DNA from: Prosthecobacter debontii
Lineage (GTDB): Bacteria; Verrucomicrobiota; Verrucomicrobiia; Verrucomicrobiales; Verrucomicrobiaceae
Direction: 5' to 3'
Length of the DNA: 64,000 nt
Assembly (NCBI GenBank): GCA_945860295.1
Contig: CAMAQH010000002.1
Location: 100,394-164,393 of the forward strand
Shown here: piece after piece, positions 55,601-58,034 of the stretch
Layout of the letters: each line of letters opens with the position of its first letter
Position numbering within the stretch: the stretch's first letter is position 1
The notes under the pieces: model-generated
The model's database searches: none
Told to the model about the DNA's origin: nothing
Seen by the model: only the letters and a program-made list of their open reading frames with translations
Translations under genes and position numbers: made by a program

Positions 55601-57252
55601 TAGCCACTACCGCCGTTGCCAATCACAACTGAGGAAACGCCATCAATTGTCGCCGTCGCTTGCGCGCCAGTAATGCCGTCAGACGTAAAAACCACGAGTG
55701 GATCACTCGTGTAGTTGGTTCCCCCGCCAGTGACTGTGACTCCAGTCACTCTGCCTGAAGTGAGAGTCGCCGTAGCGGTGGCACCAGTGCCCCCACCTCC
55801 CATGAATGAGACAGTGGGTGCAATGGTGTAGCCTTGTCCAGGATCTTGTATTGAAACAGCCGTGATCACTTGCGTGGACACGTTTCTTGCGGCGGTGGCA
55901 ACAGCACCGCTACCAGTGATCAACTTCACCCTCGGTGCTGCCGTGTAACCCTGCCAGCCAGTGTTGGCAAAAGTGACCGCCGGATTGACCAGATAGCCCG
56001 CCCCCGGACTGGTCACCGCGACTGCATCCACCATGTTCCCTGTTCGGGAGGAAGCGACCGTCGCTTGCACGATCAGAGGCGCACCGATAACGATCGCAGG
56101 ATTTGAGGTATAGCCAAGACCTCGGTAGGTGAGGGCAATGGATGAAACTCCGCCACCCGCACCTAGCACCGCCGTAGCCGTGGCACTCTGAACGCCTCCA
56201 GGATCAATAACCGTCACACCAGACACACTTCCTTCATTGACCTGAGAGCTAGCAAGGACATTACCATTCCCGACAGCGCCACCCCCTGTGAAAATGACCT
56301 GTGGACCGGTGGTGTAGCCCGTTCCTGGATTGATGATTTCGACATCGATCACTCGACCTCCCTCAATGACCACAGTGCCTGTGGCCACATCCGTAGGCGT
56401 AGGACTGACAATATTAATCGAAGGGGCAGCCAAGTTACCCGTCGTGCCATAAGCTGAGCCTTGGTTGGTAATCGTGAACCCTGTGATCACACCGGATCCA
56501 CCATTCACGCCACCATCGACAATGGCAGTTGCCGCCGCAGCGGTCCCGCCAGTCGTGGTGATAATCTGAACGGTCGGCAATCTGGCGGTCGAGTAACCGA
56601 TGCCCCCGTTGTTTACAGTAATGGATATCAGTTTGCCAGCATTGCCTCCAGTGCCGATCACCGCCGTCGCCTCGGCCCCTGAACCGATACCACCACGAAA
56701 TGTCACCGTCGGCGGCGTGGTGAACGCGCCGCCGCCATTAAAAGAAATCGAAGCTGCGCTGGCATAGCCGGAACCCACCTCTGAGATGGACGCTTCATCG
56801 ACCTCTCCTGAAAGGGTCACTGTGGGGGCTGCTGTATAGCCTGCTCCAATATCAACCATGACAATACTGTTGACCACACCATTATCCAGCTGGGCCACAG
56901 CACGAGCAGGCCTACCATTGACGCCTGGATCACCAATAATCACAATCGGCGGCGTCGTGTAACCAACACCGCCAAAAGTGACGTTAATACCTACAATAGC
57001 ATCTCCTAGACGCGTTGCAGACGCCACCGCCCTTTGATTAAGCAAAGTCGTAGCTGCAGCTGGACGCAATGAATCGCTGTATGACCAGCTCGTTCGCGTC
57101 CCCCAGGTGCCACCGCCATTGGTGAACCATGAGCCGTCCACGGTGGACTGGGCTGAGGAAGAGAACGCCCAGAATACGCCAGCGCCGATAAGCGGCAGGA
57201 TAAATATTCCAAGAGAGGTCCAAGATGACCGCACCGGTTGTTTTGCCTTCAT
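34642..57252 (-). CDS. giant autotransporter-type beta-strand-repeat surface protein, 7536 residues
   Basis: One of the largest bacterial proteins. An N-terminal signal (about residues 15-35, 'GIFILPLIGAGVFWAFSSSA') shows export. The rest is a mosaic: GSGYT-type repeats (about 93-1098); eight autotransporter-associated repeats of the form L-x-K-x-G-x-G-x-L-x-L ... Y-x-G-x-T (near 1390, 2970, 3300, 3455, 4460, 4970, 5130 and 6415); BNR-like 'TSTDGLVWT' repeats near 1700 and 2550; G-M-x-I-x-G-x-G-I repeats (about 1750-2480); 'YYV' modules near 3500, 3900 and 6180; delta-60 repeats (5333-5684) inside a PAISYYD series; four Ig-like domains and a putative-Ig domain (about 6610-7080). No C-terminal barrel, PEP-CTERM or LPXTG signal is seen. 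An adhesin or matrix role is inferred. It is the second gene of the cassette, 48 bases after B. Confidence 0.93.
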   Translation of the reverse strand: MKAKQPVRSSWTSLGIFILPLIGAGVFWAFSSSAQSTVDGSWFTNGGGTWGTRTSWSYSDSLRPAAATTLLNQRAVASATRLGDAIVGINVTFGGVGYTTPPIVIIGDPGVNGRPARAVAQLDNGVVNSIVMVDIGAGYTAAPTVTLSGEVDEASISEVGSGYASAASISFNGGGAFTTPPTVTFRGGIGSGAEATAVIGTGGNAGKLISITVNNGGIGYSTARLPTVQIITTTGGTAAAATAIVDGGVNGGSGVITGFTITNQGSAYGTTGNLAAPSINIVSPTPTDVATGTVVIEGGRVIDVEIINPGTGYTTGPQVIFTGGGAVGNGNVLASSQVNEGSVSGVTVIDPGGVQSATATAVLGAGGGVSSIALTYRGLGYTSNPAIVIGAPLIVQATVASSRTGNMVDAVAVTSPGAGYLVNPAVTFANTGWQGYTAAPRVKLITGSGAVATAARNVSTQVITAVSIQDPGQGYTIAPTVSFMGGGGTGATATATLTSGRVTGVTVTGGGTNYTSDPLVVFTSDGITGAQATATIDGVSSVVIGNGGSGYATAPTVSFVGGGGSGATATANVAFGALTSITMTNAGSGYTSAPTVNLAGGGGSGAVVTAAMSKAVSSVIIGSRGSGYTTAPVVSFVGGGGGGSGAAATATVALGVLTGITMTNVGSGYAVAPSVVLTGGGGTGATATAFLSNAVTSVKIANGGSGYTVAPTVSLVGGNGSGATATAVVEGEILTGVSVATAGSGYGVAPTVSLIGGGGTGAIVTAVVSGGQVTRFILVSRGSGYTTTPTVIITPANPATATATLTADVVTGVTIRGGGAGYTSAPHVVFSSGITGAQATAVRNATSGAITSVTINDAGLGYSVAPTLSFLGGNGTGAAATSSVSGGLVTALNVTAGGTGYGGVPTVTFSGGGGTGATATAIVTSGIVTGLTLTNAGSGYTTAPGVYFAAVPVANSATATATISAGKVTLITMTNGGSGYTSAPTVAFTAGGVTFAVLTALVPNGQLSGVTVVNGGSGYVAAPTVFFEGGVANGGVHGTATALLSGGTISGLAITSPGGAVRAVASSTRAADGGIESVTVTNPGTGYIVNPIVTLDAPTGITTPVQPVPGGIGSFIHFNRDIGGNSTITLDAARTVGSFTIGDAVNAEDYTLSAGTGALSSALIFDMGLLGAGKSFLNKTQGDQDVISARVVLNDQLNARINNGRVTMSGGIAGAGALTSTGNGILTVRGVGTGTSNDLWLWHRGSGNTGAQVELGTTGASAFGNIRLGNGSFGTAGFAVLQLLENRVLSLANPLTYQGDQIGDNATVLVDAATNRWGYFKLMGGSETIGNIIDPGSALVLENMEGETINNNAVLTLGGNNLDSYVGGFIRNRSGGSGTGTLGLTKNGTGSLTLQGGNISYTGATLLNAGTLNLVNATNFASNITAAVGTRINIDTLTGTTNFDDDVVGNSVLRKVGIGTLNFNSGKMSIDEILVTAGTMLVRTGVATLRGGKNEVTGALAVQGNPGVNRALRIEGGFSVGSLNAQGLFGQAQGGFDIAGQPFSVNGLGNYAEGVLESSGEVNLANMGLRLNGTGALFNRTVQNIATNVTSVVLNDVANLIIGSVLTLEQSESAAGVIIKPDTRIVAISQNTRTVILSQTITIPAGRLVTLTYTSNTDGAIRGESLNFTDVTHDGEKFIAITEKGTVHTSQNGTLWDLRYTDPARLPFNSLAWTGERAVIVGNQGRVLTSTDGLVWTVQDVGTAIDLRGVTTTNVSFTGNLVVGSTTVSNVTGAASYLPGTPVFSFATPSSARVLTVNSAGRTVTMDSLALDTATNVDFGYFRGDTTAGNSTISQVTTAQNLQSGTAISGTGIAPSTTIIAVNGPARELTLSLNATAGGTGALRTLTGNLTLNSNTISGLSNTHGLAVGMVIAGRGIPAGTRITALNVGAATLVLSDTVTTTATAVPMSIYAGTLTSGSPLVQNVTSLGAFTADMAARGTLVPVGTFVVSSTADTLLLSQAATGAATSGDLKASKTRRISTGTFVFNDALVTGVTNVAGLSVGMQVSFPGVISPGTVINAINGTDVTLSLPALAPAAAQAFSAGFDLVTVGRGGFVSTSAGGDTSTWFSRTSGTTRDLNSITWSESLLVGVGSLGRVITSSDGVTWSLQGPPLLDTTNVILAVNTGSKTVTMNNNATVTSTQASFGAFKGDSTSGSAVITNVTGMPGLRAGMPLASALGTPAGTTIRSVNEAGFSLVMSTPATATLVAEPIRTFTGLSTNNSTIITEVRDFKGLAVGMVLHGSSITSTSAIIALDPANSRLFLATAASASGQHTFGVFYGDMTIGSDVVKNVTNLRSVQSLQGMAHLSPGKAVTPVSDFLGSGLSISSYNLAANTLALSGPASATSSSVPLLTFTGSVTDGSNLITGVSDFTGLAVNMNIFVTGTTSGSSTFFSFNIDALNPGAGTITLSGVPDVNVELTAVTVPLGIFLGTTTALSSTVTNLTNRNNQQAPSISLPDLQDIAWTGTQFVAVGNYGAVLTSPDGGVWTPRNPATGRDLQTVALSGSEILTAGQDGLILKSANGTAWSVVRAADSPALNDVRHIDQIQAVLTNGGRTLALGNGGLETTNVNTWSSSLNDTFSGSQITISIAGRTQSSGVLQISNTVTTTTTTTPQNGIVQTRNSTNRFDDAATLLSRGGDLIFANNGVNAVFSETIGKLVLGQGQLQISAFRAGLTGTSTLTFGSLQPLPGATVDFAARENVTGLVNLPGTLGVDARNRVLFTQNPVLDQSALIGGWATIDGEWATYDPVKGVMRLDPSAGYDLGDQPGWTLTDNVKMQAGRTLNARRAVNSMNIQGQTLTMNGQMLSVESGGILATTATIGTATLGDLTVGTAINVPKTLNVINSSTVTINAAITDFAVTLNAPVTTVGATVVTLPNVIGLLPGMEVSGLGIPAGTRIESVDRSGTNRITLTAATTQALPANTPLTIKGGSVGLSKSGAGFLLLTNTNTYTGKTYVNNGTLRITATGSLGAAPSSFVQDQIQLNGAILQIGHVVTGTVTPLPDFNVAFNDGKPGDKNRGLSIGSAGGRIEVGQANPDNDNATFASAVPIVNLIFSNPINALGVLELAVRAGTGNAAAQFNTLTLGTALSTNTYAAGIRTEAGFEGRINLLGNNTIGGIAQEGGLLVIEGNNNFTAPIRSLLGDITINGTNTWLGTSEFEQPIDMQAGTLRLSTQTALGTGGLKLVLGGGGVLMLQGRSQTIQEIASFPLSVITNNEAPNGMVGSTNLIFNLTTNQTYSGTIKDGVTLGPNPDVAPIKLIKTGPGALTLSNAASDFSGGLEILGGALNVSSVATLSNNSAMGKATDFDPALLVIDKAVLSFAPTDLQTMDRSFTLGSGPNGAALVANGVTQIDRVTIGKEFRDPFGGNPSISTPIAFKDAGSRVLTLSGTGRGDNTLLLELRDKSISEISGLLKAGQGTWVLGKAAPFSGLTSINDGTLVVTKNDALGTAGASTVVDAVNDTFTGNLPNGTRLTFPVFFDTTLPGGVLADTAYYVVGSNSASSFQIAATPGGAALLISTTGSNVKIVPKIDSFRSTVFDDVANTFTGNVPNGSLVSFNTQIVAGVPLPQPPASLLTSTVYFVKNSNGSTFEISETLNGPTFDFGSGTAGALYYTTNATGNSSGGVNLASGILELRNVNYLTPETIIFEGGSLVVPADTQSIWSGNLEVNATSTIRVGQDGQLVLNGNLLGTGFIAQEGEGTVVMRGEMLTPTTNLLNVSREYAVRAGTLVLDYALNNGSKLSDNANFRLGGSRRGGTVILSGGSHDEVVGQTVLEAGVSKIYRESGTSTLSLNNVLRSTGSSLYVDVGRIAKTDILNNNGILGAWAIIRDAVTNAFWVIPGTNSATLPVTADASTDRVSATGLVFGTLIRLTTTGVMPGGLSESTNYFVINVSPLGVTLALPPPPGQPLNSITPIVDITSPGTGTLTLAAQTSFTANPASNTFTTPGDHRLAKGSKVRLSSYGTLPGGLNAGTDYYVIDRANRSFRLSALIDGPAVDITSSGTGVHIVQTEGAEKRVGGGALTFTVNAIAFPGADGNGRVKVAIRPQLTSGVITSEITGSGTVSDPYIYTIKTTTDTNNNSAVLAFVSSDPNNPAVSSGKLILAESSAGGSSDADLMADTGSYGAPTFLGNGSSDNGSKELDWARNEGAADGLIMPNGSYLNAWGPGGLTNTGVTSNISVANRDTFSLRFASQNASTVSLTGVNGIRSGGILISPTVGANDSSIVGAGALTMRGEGNLQNFLIHQYNELGSLIIGSKITNRAPVARTGRLTSADRRVVAGLSVTNDLTLGMVVSGAGITNGTVISSIDPDGHTVFLSQDHSYNGARPILTFTNGPTTVTRVGTLSDGYRRRVVGVTVPAVGLNPSTISTSDLYIGMPISGPGIPVGSTITFVFNESDIEINTNHFFTGESSALTFTPTTGIEKLGPGMLVLGGDNDYTGSTYIGEGTLRAQSLTDGGLAGGLGTSNAGSGNLFFNGGTLQYVGENSRTNRGFQLSEVATINIGHERTSSVFTGAVAGTDRLQKDGSGTLIFNGNAGLESIRVEEGRLLLQAFDTNFTPGGFSASNFATTNLTSLRVAGGTLELRGTSEGNVVQNFGSQFVVEEGGSEVKVTSVAATDPNNLVAVPSFRTTSLNLMGQEEPTDVLRLAGGTVRFVENPEANAGNANIFLFLPSNARQRILPWATYQNPADTTLGGVNDFAIVESSTAGVISANTFYDIGSLYMNPGDSGWVGTRLAGSGLDVSEGGLDPSGNLRTFNGTITSRKYVNLMRYENNLNSVITINAGQTLELVSGAILAAYNVRAGDKQILGPGNITGGSANDVNGDFIMHNYNPAATFTLGANVVDRSVQVTISNPTGILKAGESLMKVGSVSASDFFRSVRAGMLISGLGIAPGTRVLNVNSDARLLLLSQAALSNQTSQIYTLVETLNFVQTGTGTTALAGTNTYSGNTYVHGGVLRLNSANAVPGGIGNSGGTSALIVEGGVLGLGLGDFTRSLGSGVSQVQFKGNGGFAAYGADRLVNLGGGATPELLRFGNNGFVPDGSSLILGSHDATHKLVFQNPIDLSAFSQAIRVEDGPVAIEAELAGGLSGLGRMIKFGLGTLRLNATSTNTGGIEVAEGRLIAADVANVFGSMAGTSGPVRLGTSYTNTTSQAALELEIEGGNVAKKLEIGAVNAASSPWTGSAQVDSNQGLADLGQHVSMLAVEGYPAMAYYDAENADLKYVRALDARGARWGVPVTVSSRNNVGKYPSLSLINGNPAISYYDETNGSLMYVRATDAPGVFWGTPIPVLAQAAGVLTVAVQSDGLVLVGGFFTQIDGVDKNRIIRLHSDGSLDTTFEAFVMNGEVRDILIQSDGKIVIGGTFTTVRVDGTSANNVTRNRIARLNPNGTLDAAFDPNLNGDVRVLAAQPDGRILVGGSFTAVGSSTRARMARLTASGSLDSTFISPDIRNGEVRAIAQEPAGTFVIGGNFTSVKGDNNRNRLARISNDARSLNAFNPDANGDVNDIALLPGGKLLVGGSFGAFAGGVISRTRLARLETTGAVDLTFAQEVNGTVNRLQLESSGDVLVAGLFTQLGDFARNFFGRVKSDGTVDAAFDPNPDQEVRDMFVMTDSKIVLGGLFIRIIGQTQQVVARISSEGVPDVGFGRNIINVGKYSSLLFVNGVPAISFYDVLNGELEYARANDVNGGSWSASQVLDASVNDVGVGISMIIANIGGDLLTKDNRGTNSATDDEVTLSGTAANIGTPVIAYGDATNNVIKYVVAINATGTGLAAPLTNWSSPVVIPGTGAVGAHFTLSLVDKFPAIAYQESTTQDLKFIRALNVAGITNNLRDPDTLEILKIPDSALTFSAATSWGAPITLDSAGDVGQYPSLALVNGQPTTPKDRPAISYYDATNGDLKYVVAPESTGTSAWGAPTVLVAPDDVGRFTSLAMVNGLPAIGYYNATLGDLEFLILNDASGYSRLSFDGDTTWSGAVALNGSLMIAPASGQTTSLTGVLSGPAGFKLITDGILNLSNAANNFGTSLAMPGVTTGPGTAVNGAAIIRSGSLHVSRDTALGVATVELGDALPQEISADRATNFTSVLAKGGRFIALHDGRNFSDTGSGAFVKVGATVDGQYYGLVATTTDAVTDRLTGNLPAGTQIQLIGETLPPGTQADTPYYVLNPSGTDFEISLTLGGTRVGITPGDSIKVYYIETAKLNAQILVKDEASNPERNGIYRFIIDPDNFSLSVGVMNLARVATFDSPGEMLYGVRASVQNGTSAGDAYFLASNVIDLNYSAVHWVEDRLNTSVALLATVADMTISNPVDVNAVSGTGTSILGAHSSVTSGLVNFTGAVTLQNQRLATQEVESLTLTSSTSTGLGLVLSGVISEADGGVGVTKDRFSLIKTGAGISTLNASNTFSGGISINEGTLLVMNTTGSATGTGAVTVLAGATLGGNGSINSAVTLAGAPGNLAILRPGDPTASSSPVETLTINQPLTINANSVVEFTLGATNFTKLAGTSISLTTATSRLLVQLESGYLPTLGTEFDLLDFTSLSIQGGALNLLNLLQLPVATVWDTTQFLTTGKIIANGDAQPTAVTGTLNPQTIQQGANATFSIVGGYTGTAPISFQWTLNNVDIPGATSETFTVTGANQLSEGDYRVRVINPVNPSGATSNAAALTVDWPLSFAINLPTTRLGSVGSPITFSVTMSGEETSEIAITYQWQKGTTDIDGATDSSYTIPIVSVTDTATYRVIVKGPFNPAGMFSNVCSFTASPPGPAVVLESPISQTLLVGSPLNLSATPGGDNNARVKQWRRNAVAIPGENADTLVIPNITLAQAGDYTYRLDNKVISTGKISTNTSAAARVVVVENPNKIVAAQLGKITTLTVNVAGPSSAVLPRWPTYRWLKNGLPVPGDGRFTNDTTKTLSIKNLVHTDTDVYTCRVEGAPGTAAVIGGTHFLRVYDAAPKFPDVLPSPPQGIVGGAYSWKIPVTSDSGLPADVKRTPSTYAVTGLPPGLKVDATTGYITGRPTAANPIKTPLSYPITITISNAVLPKASISTVISISALPAGIAGIFAGPIDRDPVLNGNLGGRFDLTVTTTGAISGKVALGSAAARSFVAANGTLDIDVNDVLPAQGRIFLPATTTLPSLTISFKLAITAGTVPTTLLSDATIIAGTSAPVTFQGWRNNWAAAAVANVSAKADAYAGLYTFGMALGELDPLVTNPTLRLLVPQGTGYASFTVVTAGTYTLAGRTADNVSFTGSYFMGPTGQSFVFQTLYTSTLKGSLLGTLQIDRGLNLTLSDDNDLSGNLTWVCPPNSATANRLYRAGFGTTTAPVDVRTPVNLVAFGGRYIAPVAATLINPNPPVLLGLDPADPGTLPARNAELIFSEDGDLPANTPPILDPYPSDVVDNLNPNISLTILKASALDLPKLTANPASTKLTATAATGAISGSFSLSAANPQGVAPNPVLRTPVAFFGQIVRDNGVQVGVGFVIIPQLPGLGIGETPATTPQLSGRVLFQAK
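36100..37430 (-). other. Ig-like domain block of the giant protein
   Basis: Residues about 6610-7050 hold four Ig-like domains with the W/x/K-G-x-x-I-x-G-A...Y-x-V core (for example 'FQWTLNNVDIPGATSETFTV' and 'YRWLKNGLPVPGDGRFTN'), then a putative-Ig domain with 'LPPGLKVDATTGYITGRPT'. The residues after it (to 7536) form a domain of the type 'TGAISGKVALGSA' that often ends verrucomicrobial surface proteins. Confidence 0.8.
39265..41545 (-). repeat. seven PAISYYD repeats in the giant protein
   Basis: Residues about 5237-5996 contain seven copies of a unit like 'NGNPAISYYDETNGSLMYVR', each followed by A-x-D-x-x-G-x-x-W-G. The fourth and fifth are degenerate (AYGDATNN, AYQESTTQ). The delta-60 array is inserted between copies two and three. 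I do not know a named family for this unit. Confidence 0.8.
40202..41262 (-). repeat. seven delta-60 beta-propeller repeats
   Basis: Residues about 5333-5684 contain seven delta-60 units of roughly 50 residues, each with Q-x-D-G-x-[IVL]-[VL]-[VIL]-G-G-x-F and R-[IL]-x-x-[DN]-G-x-[LV]-D-x-x-F, for example 'QSDGKIVIGGTFT' and 'RLNPNGTLDAAFDP'. Seven units would close a propeller. Copies four and seven have diverged. Confidence 0.88.
49800..52010 (-). repeat. G-M-x-I-x-G-x-G-I-P repeats in the giant protein
   Basis: Residues about 1748-2484 contain about ten units of the form 'NVT..L.VGM.I.G.GIPAGT.I..LN...LVLS', for example 'GLAVGMVIAGRGIPAGTRI' and 'GLSVGMQVSFPGVISPGTVI'. Single copies of the same unit recur elsewhere in the protein, near residues 2940, 4260, 4380 and 4900, beside the autotransporter-type repeats. 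Confidence 0.75.
53960..56975 (-). repeat. about 24 GSGYT repeats at the N-terminus of the giant protein
   Basis: Residues about 93-1098 hold roughly 24 units of about 33 residues: V-x-[IV]-x-[ND]-x-G-x-G-Y-[TAS]-x-x-P-x-V-x-[FIL]-x-G-G-x-G-x-G-A-x-A-T-A. Well-kept examples are 'GSGYATAPTVSFVGGGGSG' and 'GSGYTVAPTVSLVGGNGSG'. The DNA copies differ at many third positions, so they are old duplications rather than recent expansion. Confidence 0.9.
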
Positions 57253-57300
57253 GATTTTGGTTGGGAAAAAGTTGCGTAACTCTGCCGCAGATGAACAAAC

Positions 57301-57855
57301 TCAGGGCCTCATTCTAGCCACAAGCTGAGTGAAACGCTTCACCGGAATGCCTGGCGGAGGTGAGTCGAAATCAAAGTCTTGATTCTGGGTCACGGCAACC
57401 TCCACCATGACTCGCCGAAGGTTCTTATTCTGAACATTAGCCCCAGCCCGTGACGGCATTTGCATCCCATTCGTGCTCTCGGTGGCATCAACCAGCTTCA
57501 CACGTGCCGCATACACCAATAGATTGGCCACATCCCCCGAGGCCTCGTAAATCCTGAGACCTTGGTCGTCAAAAAAGGCATCGATACCTGCACTATTGCC
57601 AGGTGATGACACACCGCCCATTGTGGCCCAATCGGCCGCCTGAACCTCTCCGACAAGTTGATCCACGATTCGCGTTTCAGCCTGCTCATTGGCCGTTTTG
57701 CGTGACATTTCCATGCCATGCGGCAACAACCCCAGAATCGTCACCACTCCCAGAGCCATGATGCCCACGGCCAATACTACCTCCACAAGAGAGAAACCAG
57801 CATGCTTTGTGTAGGAGCTCTGTGTGAGGGCGATAGAGCGCAAATTCGTTTTCAT
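57301..57855 (-). CDS. Verru_Chthon cassette protein B: GspI/PilV-like minor pseudopilin
   Basis: The 184 residues start with a prepilin leader ending 'SSYTKHAG', cleaved before 'FSLVEVVLAVGIMALGVVTI' with Glu5, followed by 'LGLLPHGMEMSRKTANEQAE'. This is the pattern of GspI/PilV ('GFxLxEVLVALxILAxGLLGL'), small pseudopilins with a short soluble domain. 'TRIVDQLVGEVQAADWATM' fits the adjoining helix. It is the first gene of the cassette, 48 bases before the giant gene, with a candidate promoter upstream. No Shine-Dalgarno sequence is present. Confidence 0.86.
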   Translation of the reverse strand: MKTNLRSIALTQSSYTKHAGFSLVEVVLAVGIMALGVVTILGLLPHGMEMSRKTANEQAETRIVDQLVGEVQAADWATMGGVSSPGNSAGIDAFFDDQGLRIYEASGDVANLLVYAARVKLVDATESTNGMQMPSRAGANVQNKNLRRVMVEVAVTQNQDFDFDSPPPGIPVKRFTQLVARMRP

Positions 57856-57910
57856 GAGAGTCAGGCAGGTGGCTGTTGCTGGATTGGACCTATTTCAAGA
57901 TTTCACGTTG

Positions 57911-57940
57911 AGTTTATCAAGTTTGCCCTAGTACCGTCAA
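57911..57940 (-). promoter_or_regulatory. candidate promoter of the giant cassette
   Basis: On the minus strand TTGACG (complement of 57935-57940) and TAAACT (complement of 57911-57916) are 18 bases apart, 56 bases before the ATG of cassette B. It is the best sigma-70-like site in the 179-base gap before the cassette. Confidence 0.5.
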
Positions 57941-57973
57941 TTAAATTACATGGTAAATACCTATCCCCGGCCA

Positions 57974-57986
57974 GAACAGGCTGTTC
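57974..57986. promoter_or_regulatory. palindrome GAACAG-G-CTGTTC upstream of the cassette promoter
   Basis: A perfect 6-1-6 palindrome lies about 33 bases upstream of the candidate -35 of the cassette and 49 bases beyond the stop of the dehydrogenase gene. It could be an operator. It is too short and too lacking in T-run to be a terminator. Confidence 0.25.
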
Positions 57987-58034
57987 ATAAGAACCAATTT
58001 ACCCAAAAAAGCTGCCAAAGTCGAATTCAGCCAT

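Noticed and set aside
54400..55900. CRISPR-like array from regularly spaced similar segments
   Set aside because: The repeats are in frame, code for GSGYT protein units, and vary at third codon positions.
57252..57855. Classical type V autotransporter for the giant protein
   Set aside because: No C-terminal barrel or terminal aromatic signal can be seen; the repeats alone do not prove that route.
57974..57986. LexA/SOS box
   Set aside because: The half sites are separated by 5 bases rather than 4 and no SOS gene is adjacent, so the match is too weak to name.
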